64,000 bases of DNA from CBFIDE01 sp965661265 (GTDB lineage: Bacteria; Bacteroidota; Bacteroidia; Flavobacteriales; Schleiferiaceae): the NCBI GenBank assembly GCA_965661265.1, contig CBFIDE010000003.1:94780-158779 (forward strand), in the 5' to 3' direction. The notes beneath the pieces were generated by a model, which worked only from the letters and a program-made list of their open reading frames with translations, searched no databases and was not told where the DNA came from. Both the position numbers and the translations under genes were made by a program. Numbering within the stretch: the stretch's first letter is position 1; every line of letters starts with the position of its first letter. Below are positions 45,270 to 53,617 of this stretch, in pieces.

Positions 45270-46142
45270 ATGACAAAACTATTATCAATGACTGGTTACG
45301 GTAAGGCCAGCATACAATTAGATTCTAGAAAACTTTCTGTTGAGTTAAGGAGTTTAAACAGCAAACAGATTGATATCAATACTAGAATACCGCAGGATTA
45401 TAAGGAAAAAGAATCTGAACTCAGGAATACCATCGCCAATGGTTTGCTCAGAGGAAAAGTTGACTATGGATTTTTTGCCGAAAACACTGGTGCAGCTAAA
45501 GTTCCTATTTTGAATAAGGAATTGGTATCTCATTATATGAAGCAGTTCAAAGAAGTGCTAGAAGAAAATAACGCCAGCTCTGCTGATCTTTTAGGTCCAA
45601 TTATGAGGTTGCCTGATGTAATGAGTAACCCTCAAACAGAATTAGATCCTGATGAATGGGCTGCTGTAAAAAAAATAACAGAAGAAGCTATTCAAAAACT
45701 TCAGGAGCATAGAGCTGATGAAGGTGCTGTGCTTGAGAAGGAACTGCGGGAGCGTATTGAAAATATTAGAGCAAACTTAAACTTGGTTCCTCAATTTGAA
45801 GAAGACAGAATACAAAGATTGAAGGATCGTTTGAAGAGGAGTCTTGAGGAGTTGAGAGAGAAAATGGATGAAAATCGGTTTGAGCAAGAGCTGATTTATT
45901 ATTTAGAGAAATTTGATGTTACAGAAGAAAAAGTACGTCTAAAAACTCATTTAGATTATTTCTTGGAGCTTATTGAAATTGGAGGTCCCATTGGAAAAAA
46001 ATTAGGTTTTGTGTCTCAGGAAATAGGAAGAGAAGTAAATACCTTAGGTTCAAAAGCCAACCACTCTGAAATGCAGAAATTAGTGGTTGAAATGAAGGAC
46101 GAGCTTGAAAAAATAAAAGAGCAATTATTGAATATTCTTTAG
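45270..46142 (+). CDS. YicC family endoribonuclease-like protein
   Basis: 290 residues: MTGYGKASIQLDSRKLSVELRS at the start (family signature MTGYG..., E.RS.N.), a central charged helical region, and the C-terminal DUF1732 part ending REVNTLGSKANHSEMQ, the strongest family signature. YicC proteins have been described as ribonucleases acting on small RNA. It sits directly before gmk, as in many bacteria, with its stop touching the gmk start. Confidence 0.93.
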   Translation: MTKLLSMTGYGKASIQLDSRKLSVELRSLNSKQIDINTRIPQDYKEKESELRNTIANGLLRGKVDYGFFAENTGAAKVPILNKELVSHYMKQFKEVLEENNASSADLLGPIMRLPDVMSNPQTELDPDEWAAVKKITEEAIQKLQEHRADEGAVLEKELRERIENIRANLNLVPQFEEDRIQRLKDRLKRSLEELREKMDENRFEQELIYYLEKFDVTEEKVRLKTHLDYFLELIEIGGPIGKKLGFVSQEIGREVNTLGSKANHSEMQKLVVEMKDELEKIKEQLLNIL

Positions 46143-46718
46143 ATGGCAGCATCAAATTCCAAACTACTCATATTCTCAGCTCCTAGCGGCTCAGGAAAAA
46201 CAACGATTGTAAGAAATCTTCTTGAGAGAATTTCTAGTCTGGAGTTTAGCATTTCAGCTACAAGCAGAAGGCCTAGAGGAGAAGAGGTAGATGGGAAAGA
46301 TTATTATTTTTTAAGTCCTAAGGAATTTGAGAACAAAATTTCCCAGCAAGAGTTTTTAGAGTATGAAGAGGTTTATAAAGGCTCTTATTATGGAACTTTA
46401 AAGTCTGAGGTAGATAGAATTTGGAATAAAGGACATCAAGTTATATTTGATATTGATGTGATTGGTGGGCTAAACCTCAAGAAACAATATGGTGATCAGG
46501 CATTAGCAATTTTTGTGCAGCCACCAAGTATAGTAGAGCTTGAAAAAAGACTAAGAGGAAGAGGAACAGAAACAGAAGATAAAATAAAACAGAGATTGTC
46601 TAAAGCAGAAACAGAATTAAGCCTAGCAAGAGATTTTGATGAAATTCTGATTAATGATGATCTTAAAACTGCAGTAAATCAAGCTGAAAGTTGGGTCAAA
46701 AAATTTATTGCAGAATGA
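46143..46718 (+). CDS. gmk: Guanylate kinase
   Basis: Phosphorylates GMP to GDP with ATP. 191 residues: P-loop SAPSGSGKTT (about 12-21), SATSRRPRGEEVDGKDYYF (GMP binding), the YGT pattern (SYYGT) and FDIDVIGGLNLKKQY. Full length. Translational coupling on both sides: it starts one base after the yicC stop and overlaps nadD by ATGA. Confidence 0.97.
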   Translation: MAASNSKLLIFSAPSGSGKTTIVRNLLERISSLEFSISATSRRPRGEEVDGKDYYFLSPKEFENKISQQEFLEYEEVYKGSYYGTLKSEVDRIWNKGHQVIFDIDVIGGLNLKKQYGDQALAIFVQPPSIVELEKRLRGRGTETEDKIKQRLSKAETELSLARDFDEILINDDLKTAVNQAESWVKKFIAE

Positions 46719-47290
46719 AAAAAATAGGTCTGTACTTTGGAACCTTTAACCCAATACATATTGGACATTGCGTAATCGCTCAGCATATGTCTGAATATAC
46801 TGATTTAGATGAAGTTTGGTTTGTTGTAACTCCACATAATCCTGAGAAAAAGAAAAAGAACTTACTAGATGATTTTGAAAGACTTCATATGGTGAATATC
46901 GCTATTGAAGATCAATTTAATCTTAGGGTAAGTGATCTAGAGTTTAAGTTGCCTCAGCCTAGTTATACATCTAATAGCCTTGCCCATTTCACTGAGAAAT
47001 ATCCTGAATATAATTTCTCCCTAATAATGGGAGCTGATAACTTAGAGAGCTTTAAAAAATGGAAGAACTATGAGTGGATTCTTGAGAACCATAGCCTATA
47101 CGTCTATCCTAGAATAGAAAGTGAAGGAGGGGACCTTAAAGACCATCCAAAAGTTAATATTACAGAAGCTCCAATAATGCAAATAGCTAGTACAGATATT
47201 AGGGCTGCAATTAAAGATCGTAAAAATGTAAGCTTTATGCTTCCAGAAAAAGTATGGAAGTATATAGATAGCAATCTAATTTATAGGTAA
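46715..47290 (+). CDS. nadD: Nicotinate-nucleotide adenylyltransferase
   Basis: Adenylates nicotinate mononucleotide on the way to NAD. 191 residues from the ATG at 46715 (MKKIGLYFGTFNPIHIGH), with the nucleotidyl transferase motif GTFNPIHIGH, PHNPEKKKK, MGADNL and STDIRAAI near the end. A longer frame from a TTG at 46691 would run into gmk by 28 bases; the ATG gives the common ATGA overlap and is preferred. Confidence 0.95.
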   Translation: MKKIGLYFGTFNPIHIGHCVIAQHMSEYTDLDEVWFVVTPHNPEKKKKNLLDDFERLHMVNIAIEDQFNLRVSDLEFKLPQPSYTSNSLAHFTEKYPEYNFSLIMGADNLESFKKWKNYEWILENHSLYVYPRIESEGGDLKDHPKVNITEAPIMQIASTDIRAAIKDRKNVSFMLPEKVWKYIDSNLIYR

Positions 47291-47342
47291 AATCAGAAAA
47301 GTACCATTACCTTTAAGCTTTATCGCTTATTGCGTTTAGCCT

Positions 47343-50165
47343 ATGGAAACTTTTTTAGATCGTATTGCAAGTCAGATATTAAATTCAGAAGAAAACCTTA
47401 AGGATATTTGTGTTGTTTTACCTAGTCAAAGAGCTGCGGTATTTCTTAAGCGAGCCCTTAAATCTAAACTTGACAAGCCTAGCTTTACTCCATTAATTCT
47501 TACAATCGATGAGTTCGTTTATCAATTGGTAGATGATCAAAAGATGGATCATATCAGCCAGTTGATTGAGCTGTATCGTGCAAAGCGAAATGCTAAAATT
47601 AGGCCGGAGGAGAGCTTTGATGAGTTTTTAAACTGGGCTCCATTAGCATTAGTTGATTTTAGCGAAATAGATAAATATTTAGTGGATGCTGAAAAAGTCT
47701 TGAGCTATTTGGCAGATGTTAAAAGAATTGAAAAATGGAACTTGGAACCAGATTTTGAGATGACTCCATTGATGCAACATTACTTTAAATTTTGGGAGTC
47801 TTTAGCTGAGTTATACAAGCGGTTTAATGAGCATCTGCTGCAAATAGGTAGAACTTATTCCGCTAGGGTGTACAGAAAAATAGCACTCAATTTTGAGAAC
47901 CATTCTGAAAAAATAAAGGAGCTTGCAAAGGAGTTTTTATTCGTTGGTTTTAGCGCTCTAAACAATGCTGAAGAGGAGATATTTCTTAAAATGGAATCAG
48001 AGTTTAAAACTCAGTTTTATTGGGATATTGATAAATACTACTTTAAGAATGAGAAGCAAGAGGCAGGAAAATTTCTCAGAGAAAGCAAAATAATTCAACG
48101 TCTACAGAATAAGGGAAGCCTTTTGTGGGAAGAGGATTTCTATAGGCAAAAGCCTATGAAAATTGATATTTATGAGCTTAACGGAGCCAATTTAGAGGCA
48201 GGGTTAACCAATCAGTTGCTAAGTAAATTAAGTATAAAGGAGCAAGGCGAAACGGCAGTGGTTTTGGCAAATGAGGACCATAGCTTGACATTCTTAAGTA
48301 ATCTAAGTGCCAAGGTTGAAAAGCTTAATTTAACTATGGGAATGAGCTTGAAGCATTCTCCTTGGAATCACTTTTTTAGTACCCTGATTCAAATGCAGAT
48401 TGAGGCTGAAACAGCAAAATATAAAGATTCTGAGGGCCGTCCAAAATATTACTTCAAACACTGGGATCGTCTCCTAGGTAATTCAGTGGTTCAATGGATG
48501 GGGGAATATGAATTAAGTAGTGCCATAAGGCGGGTTTTACGTGATGGAAATTGGGTCTATGCAAGTTATTCGGATTTAGAAAAGCTGAGTGATAGAATGG
48601 AAAAATTCCAATTAAAATCCTTCTTGAATTCGCATCTTGAGCTTGATGATTTTTATAAAAAATTATCAGAATTTGCAGAGAGTTTTTTGGAAAATGATAC
48701 TCTTTTGGAAAGGAGTAAAGCTGAGCTCTATGGTTTTTTCAAATGCTTCAATCAAATTAGGCTGATCCTCAATGAAGAAGATATTGAGCTGAGCCATAAA
48801 ACAACTCAGTCTTTATTACAACAATATATTATTGCTGAATCTGTAGATTTAGTAGGTGAGCCATTAGAAGGTCTTCAAATGATGGGCGTTTTAGAAACCA
48901 GGCTTTTAGATTTTAAAAGAGTAATAATATGTTCCGTAAACGAAGGCTCTCTTCCTAAGGGAGAGGCTATGAACAGCTTGATTCCGTTAGATGTTAAAAG
49001 AGAGTGGGGTTTACCCACACATATTGAACAAGATGCAATTTATGCCTATCATTTCTATAGGCTTTTTCATAGGGCAGAGAATATTACGATCACTTATAAT
49101 AGTTCTGTTGATGCTCTAAAAGGAGGGGAACCATCAAGATTTATTAAACAGTTGGAGTATGAGTTTAAAGATTATTACCCTCAACTAGACTTGAATAAAA
49201 TTATCATTGATAGTCAGCTTAAGGAAGACTTACGAGAAGAGCTTCTAATAGAAAAGACACCGGCTATAATGGAGGCGCTTGACGCTTTAGCGGAGAAAGG
49301 AATTTCACCTAGTTCCTTAATAGTGCATGAAAAGTCACCCGTAGATTTCTACAATCAAAAGCTGCTAAAGCTCAGGGAGTACGAGGATATTGAGGAGGTG
49401 ATGGGGAACCATACTTTGGGTACAGCAATCCACAGATTAATGGAAGATCTATTTCTTGCTGAAACGAGTACTCCAGAGAATCCAATTTTTGAGGTCAGTT
49501 TGAAAAAACTGGACCATTTGCTAGAAGGCCAGAACCTAGAAAATAAAATGGATTTCTATCTAAAAGAGCAAAACTTAAAAGCTATTCATAGTGGTAAGAA
49601 TCTCTTAATGAGAGAAGCGGCGGTGGTAATGGCAAGAAAGGTAATAAGCTCAGAGCGTGATCAATTAAAGAAAGTATTAGATAATGGAGGTTCTTTAGAT
49701 ATTATCGGACTTGAAGAGAAACTGGAGAGCTCTATAACTTTAAGTAATGGGAAGAAGGTAAAGTTGATCGGTACTGTTGACAGGATTGACAGCCTAAATG
49801 ATGAACTTAGAATAATTGATTATAAATCTGGAGCTCTGGAACCTGCTGATTTAAAAATCCCTGATTTTGATACATTATGGGGTGAAAAAGGTAAGCATAA
49901 AGCCTTGCAGCTATTGTTCTATGCTATGCTTTACAGCGATACTTATGGAGTGCAAGATTTCACGGCTGGTATTATTGGTTTTAGGAAACCTAGTTTGGGT
50001 CTGATGAATTTTCATTTTGACAAAACATTTATTATTGGCTATGAGATTATTGAACAATTTAAAGAAGAGCTAAAGTCTAAGCTAGAGGATATGTTTAATC
50101 CATTACTTCCATTTACCGCGTTTCAGGATCAAACAAAAAGTGAAGAAGAAAATGAATATTCCTGA
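47343..50165 (+). CDS. PD-(D/E)XK nuclease family protein, AddB-like
   Basis: 940 residues. The N-terminus (VVLPSQRAAVFLKRALK) matches the inactivated helicase-like start of Bacteroidota AddB-type proteins. The middle keeps a helicase-like fold (LQMMGVLETRLLDFKRVIICSVNEG). The C-terminal nuclease domain has LGTAIHRLMED (about 696-706), a conserved acidic step (GTVDRID) and IIDYKSG (about 822-828), the D-(X)n-(E/D)XK pattern. Such proteins usually pair with an AddA helicase-nuclease in double-strand break repair; no addA is beside it here. Followed by an overlapping PLP enzyme gene. Confidence 0.85.
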   Translation: METFLDRIASQILNSEENLKDICVVLPSQRAAVFLKRALKSKLDKPSFTPLILTIDEFVYQLVDDQKMDHISQLIELYRAKRNAKIRPEESFDEFLNWAPLALVDFSEIDKYLVDAEKVLSYLADVKRIEKWNLEPDFEMTPLMQHYFKFWESLAELYKRFNEHLLQIGRTYSARVYRKIALNFENHSEKIKELAKEFLFVGFSALNNAEEEIFLKMESEFKTQFYWDIDKYYFKNEKQEAGKFLRESKIIQRLQNKGSLLWEEDFYRQKPMKIDIYELNGANLEAGLTNQLLSKLSIKEQGETAVVLANEDHSLTFLSNLSAKVEKLNLTMGMSLKHSPWNHFFSTLIQMQIEAETAKYKDSEGRPKYYFKHWDRLLGNSVVQWMGEYELSSAIRRVLRDGNWVYASYSDLEKLSDRMEKFQLKSFLNSHLELDDFYKKLSEFAESFLENDTLLERSKAELYGFFKCFNQIRLILNEEDIELSHKTTQSLLQQYIIAESVDLVGEPLEGLQMMGVLETRLLDFKRVIICSVNEGSLPKGEAMNSLIPLDVKREWGLPTHIEQDAIYAYHFYRLFHRAENITITYNSSVDALKGGEPSRFIKQLEYEFKDYYPQLDLNKIIIDSQLKEDLREELLIEKTPAIMEALDALAEKGISPSSLIVHEKSPVDFYNQKLLKLREYEDIEEVMGNHTLGTAIHRLMEDLFLAETSTPENPIFEVSLKKLDHLLEGQNLENKMDFYLKEQNLKAIHSGKNLLMREAAVVMARKVISSERDQLKKVLDNGGSLDIIGLEEKLESSITLSNGKKVKLIGTVDRIDSLNDELRIIDYKSGALEPADLKIPDFDTLWGEKGKHKALQLLFYAMLYSDTYGVQDFTAGIIGFRKPSLGLMNFHFDKTFIIGYEIIEQFKEELKSKLEDMFNPLLPFTAFQDQTKSEEENEYS

Positions 50166-51090
50166 GAGAGAAGATTTACTTAGAGCAAAAGAAAGGCTGG
50201 GCTTATCAATCCATAGAACACCAATTTTAAGTTCTACATATTTAAATCATTTAAGTGGTTCAAATCTATATTTTAAATATGAAGGCTTTCAGAAAACAGG
50301 TTCTTTTAAGGCAAGAGGTTCTTTAAATTCAGTACTCCAATTAAAGGAGACTCAAAAGACTGTTTGCACTCATTCATCTGGAAACCATGGGCAAGCACTT
50401 GCCTGGGCTGCAAATAAAACAGGTAAGAAAGCGGTAATTGTAATGCCAGAAAATGCTCCTAAAGCCAAAGTAGAGGCGGTAAAAAACTATGGAGCAGAGG
50501 TCATTTTTTGTGCTCCAAATATGAAGTCAAGAGAGGAAACCGCAAAAAGAATTTCAGACGAAAGAAATGCCGTTATTATTCCACCTTTTGATTTTTTCAA
50601 TACAATTTGTGGTCAATCCACCGTAGCTCAAGAGATAATTGAAGACTATCCAAAGCTTGATTACATTATAGTTCCAACAGGAGGCGGAGGTCTTTTAGCA
50701 GGGACTTCATTGGCTGCAAAATATTTTTCAGAAACAATAAAGGTTATCGGAGCTGAGCCAGAGTTAGCCGATGACGCCTTTAGATCTTTTGAGTCCGGTA
50801 AAAGGGTGACAATAAACTCAAGTACCACTATTGCAGATGGATTAAGAACCAGCTTGGGTATTTTGAATTTTGAAATAATGATGAAATTTACTTCAAAAGT
50901 TCTTTTATGCTCTGATAAGGAAATAATTGACTCTATGAAATTGATTTACGAAAGGATGAAAATCATTGTTGAGCCTTCATGTGCAGTGGGTCTTGCAGTA
51001 GTTTTAAGAAACCCTTCTGAATTCAAGAATAAAAAAGTTGGAATTATTCTTACAGGAGCAAACCTTGATTTAGGAAAATTGCCTTTTTAA
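50152..51090 (+). CDS. Threonine/serine dehydratase-like PLP enzyme (or serine racemase)
   Basis: 312 residues, fold type II PLP enzyme without the ACT domain of biosynthetic IlvA. Motifs: KYEGFQKTGSFKARG (PLP Lys, about 48-58), SSGNHGQALA (about 84-93), the glycine loop PTGGGGLLAG (about 178-187) and EPELADDA. This layout fits catabolic threonine dehydratase or serine racemase; direction cannot be told. ATG at 50152 is preferred to the GTG at 50140; either way it overlaps the nuclease gene (14 bases with the ATG), so translation is coupled. Confidence 0.85.
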   Translation: MNIPEREDLLRAKERLGLSIHRTPILSSTYLNHLSGSNLYFKYEGFQKTGSFKARGSLNSVLQLKETQKTVCTHSSGNHGQALAWAANKTGKKAVIVMPENAPKAKVEAVKNYGAEVIFCAPNMKSREETAKRISDERNAVIIPPFDFFNTICGQSTVAQEIIEDYPKLDYIIVPTGGGGLLAGTSLAAKYFSETIKVIGAEPELADDAFRSFESGKRVTINSSTTIADGLRTSLGILNFEIMMKFTSKVLLCSDKEIIDSMKLIYERMKIIVEPSCAVGLAVVLRNPSEFKNKKVGIILTGANLDLGKLPF

Positions 51091-51094
51091 ATAG

Positions 51095-51102
51095 TATTTT
51101 TG
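51095..51102 (+). promoter_or_regulatory. TAnnTTTG promoter element of purQ
   Basis: TATTTTTG begins 5 bases after the stop of the previous gene and ends 21 bases before the purQ ATG. Confidence 0.6.
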
Positions 51103-51123
51103 CAGTTATAAATAATCAGTCAG

Positions 51124-51825
51124 ATGAAATTTGGTGTTATAGTTTTCCCGGGAAGTAATTGTGATCAAGATATGATCTATACGCTACGTAATGTTTTAGG
51201 GCATGAGGTAGTTGAATTGTGGCATAAGGAGACAGATTTGCAGAATGTAGATTTTATTGTTCTTCCTGGAGGATTTAGTTATGGTGATTATTTAAGAAGT
51301 GGTGCTATTGCACAATTTTCTCCAATCATGGAGAAGGTTCAAGAGTTTGCTTCTAATGGAGGCTTTGTCTTAGGTGTTTGTAATGGATTTCAAGTATTAT
51401 GTGAAGCTGGTCTATTACCTGGCACATTAATGCATAATGATAGCCATAGCTTTATTTGTGAAAACGTATACTTAAAGTCAGCTAATAAAGGAAACTTTAT
51501 GACCGCTGGTTTAGATTCTTCAAAAGCATATAAAATTCCTATCGCTCATGGCGAGGGTAAATATTTTGCAGATCCAGAAGTTTTAGAGCAAATGGAATCT
51601 AACGATCAAATCTTATTCTATTACTCTGATAAGAATGCTGAGGTTACCCCAAAGGCCAACCCTAATGGATCAACCAAAAATATTGCAGGTGTTTGTAATG
51701 CTTCTAAAAACGTTTTTGGAATGATGCCGCACCCTGAAAGAGCCGCAGATGAGAATCTAGGTAATTTAGATGGTAAGGAAATCTTTGAAGCGATGTTGAA
51801 AGAGATTTTGGCAACTGCTAAATAA
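51124..51825 (+). CDS. purQ: Phosphoribosylformylglycinamidine synthase, glutaminase subunit
   Basis: Releases ammonia from glutamine for PurL in purine synthesis. 233 residues: class I glutaminase with VVFPGSNCDQD-type start (VIVFPGSNCDQD), GGFSYGDYLRSGA, nucleophile Cys86 in GVCNGFQ and the His/Glu pair in MMPHPERAAD. A separate purQ implies that this organism uses a multi-subunit PurL(S)Q rather than the single large fused enzyme. purS and purL are not nearby. Convergent with the ClC gene, 15 bases apart. Confidence 0.96.
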   Translation: MKFGVIVFPGSNCDQDMIYTLRNVLGHEVVELWHKETDLQNVDFIVLPGGFSYGDYLRSGAIAQFSPIMEKVQEFASNGGFVLGVCNGFQVLCEAGLLPGTLMHNDSHSFICENVYLKSANKGNFMTAGLDSSKAYKIPIAHGEGKYFADPEVLEQMESNDQILFYYSDKNAEVTPKANPNGSTKNIAGVCNASKNVFGMMPHPERAADENLGNLDGKEIFEAMLKEILATAK

Positions 51826-51840
51826 AAAGTCCAAACTTTT
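51824..51840. terminator. Weak bidirectional hairpin between purQ and ClC genes
   Basis: AAAAAGT and ACTTTTT flank a CCAA loop. The stem is almost all A/T, so as a terminator it is weak. Confidence 0.35.
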
Positions 51841-53616
51841 TTACTCGGAAAACTCGATTAGTTTTGTTCTATACACAGAGAAAATCTGTGATTTAGATAC
51901 AAAGCCTACGTATTTGCCATTAGTAACAACAGGCAAATTCCATGCATTAGATTTTTGAAATTTCTTCATTACTATATCCATGGTATCCGTCCGCTCAATT
52001 GCATCTGGTGCAGGGCTCATTAATTGACCAACAGTAATGGTGTTATACAAATCAGTATCGAACATAATATTTCTAAAATCGTCTAAAAGCAGAATTCCCT
52101 TTAGTTCTTCTTCTTTATTCAAAACAGGAAATAAATTTCGCTTACTGCTGCTCACCACTTTGACCAAGTCGCCTAGGCTTAATTCAGGAGAAACCGATTT
52201 AAAATTAGATTCAATTACCGCATCAAGATTTAGGAGGGTCAGTATCGCCTTGTCCTTATCATGAGTTATAAGCTCACCTCTTTGCGCCAATTGCCTTGTG
52301 TAAATAGAAAAAGGCATGATTTGTCTGGTTACTAAAAAGGAAGTAGCGCTCACAATCATTAAAGGAATGAATAACTGATATCCACCTGTTATTTCCGCTA
52401 TCATAAAAATCGCGGTAAGCGGAGCATGAAGAACACCGGCCATAAGACCTGCCATGCCAACCAAAGCGTAATGACTAGTTGCTAGAGATCCAAGTTGTAG
52501 CTCATTAATAAGTCTAGAAAAAACGTATCCAAGACTAGATCCAATAAACAGAGTAGGTGCAAATACACCTCCAACACCACCTGCACCAATTGTAAAAGAT
52601 GCAGCAAAAACCTTGAGCATTAGCAGACCAAAGATCATGAGTAAGATCCAGTAAGCGCTATCGCCTGTTTCAATAAAAAAGCATTGCTCTAAAATAGAAT
52701 CTGTGTCACCATCAAGGATTGCGTTAATAGTTTCGTATCCCTCACCATAAAGTGGTGGAATGATAAAAATAAGCAAGCCTAATAGACCTCCACCAATAAC
52801 TACCTTATTGGTTTTAGATTTCATTTTGGAGAAAAAGCTGTCAATAGCAAAGTAGACCTTATTGAAATATACTGAGCAAAGTGCAGTTAGGATACCAAGA
52901 ATCACGAAATAGGGAACTTCAGATACCCTAAAATCATCTATTAAATTAAAGTGAAATAGATAATCATTCCCTTGAAAAAAAATAGAAGTAACGGCCCCAG
53001 AAACTGAAGCTAAAAGAAGAGGGATTAAGGAACTAAAAGTAAGGTCAAGCCCAAATATTTCAATCGTAAAAATTATAGCAGCAATAGGAGCATTAAAGAT
53101 AGAAGCTATAGCGCCTGCCGTTGCACAAGAGATAAGAAGGACTCTTGATTTGAAATTCAAATGCGCTAATCGTCCAATATTTGAGCCGATGGCAGACCCG
53201 GTCCCAACAGTTGGTCCCTCAAGACCAACAGATCCTCCAAACCCAACAGTAAAAACAGAAGTAAGAAAAGAGGCATACATCCTATATGGTTTTAGCAAAC
53301 CGTTTCTTTTGCTGATGGCATATAAAGTAGAAGGAATTCCTTCTCCAACAGGACCTTTAAAAAAGCTCTTTATAAACAAGGCGATTATAATTCCGATTAC
53401 CGGAAAAACGAAATAATAGAAATTAAAGTAATCTGTGAAGTAACCAGATTGAACCAAATTTTGAATGAAGTGAGTGGTGTTTTTCAAGCTAACGGCTACA
53501 AAGCCTGAGATGAATCCTACCACCATGCTAAGGATAATTATCAGCTGCTTTTTTGGAATGTGGCTAGCCCGCCATTCTAAAAGCTGTCGGATATATTTCC
53601 TTAAGCGATCTTTCAT
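51841..53616 (-). CDS. ClC family chloride channel/transporter with CBS domains
   Basis: 591 residues. Membrane ClC core (about 25-435) with GEGIP (about 91-95, in place of GSGIP), GLEGP carrying the gating glutamate Glu133, and GGVGGVFAPTLFIGSSLG (second anion site). Two C-terminal CBS domains (about 455-585) may bind nucleotides. Inner membrane. Whether it is a channel or a proton exchanger is not clear. It starts 1 base after the aspS stop, so it is the second gene of that operon. Confidence 0.93.
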   Translation of the reverse strand: MKDRLRKYIRQLLEWRASHIPKKQLIIILSMVVGFISGFVAVSLKNTTHFIQNLVQSGYFTDYFNFYYFVFPVIGIIIALFIKSFFKGPVGEGIPSTLYAISKRNGLLKPYRMYASFLTSVFTVGFGGSVGLEGPTVGTGSAIGSNIGRLAHLNFKSRVLLISCATAGAIASIFNAPIAAIIFTIEIFGLDLTFSSLIPLLLASVSGAVTSIFFQGNDYLFHFNLIDDFRVSEVPYFVILGILTALCSVYFNKVYFAIDSFFSKMKSKTNKVVIGGGLLGLLIFIIPPLYGEGYETINAILDGDTDSILEQCFFIETGDSAYWILLMIFGLLMLKVFAASFTIGAGGVGGVFAPTLFIGSSLGYVFSRLINELQLGSLATSHYALVGMAGLMAGVLHAPLTAIFMIAEITGGYQLFIPLMIVSATSFLVTRQIMPFSIYTRQLAQRGELITHDKDKAILTLLNLDAVIESNFKSVSPELSLGDLVKVVSSSKRNLFPVLNKEEELKGILLLDDFRNIMFDTDLYNTITVGQLMSPAPDAIERTDTMDIVMKKFQKSNAWNLPVVTNGKYVGFVSKSQIFSVYRTKLIEFSE

Positions 53617-53617
53617 T

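Noticed and set aside
46691..46714. Longer N-terminus for NadD from a TTG
   Set aside because: It would extend the overlap with gmk; the ATG at 46715 gives an ATGA overlap and the family start.
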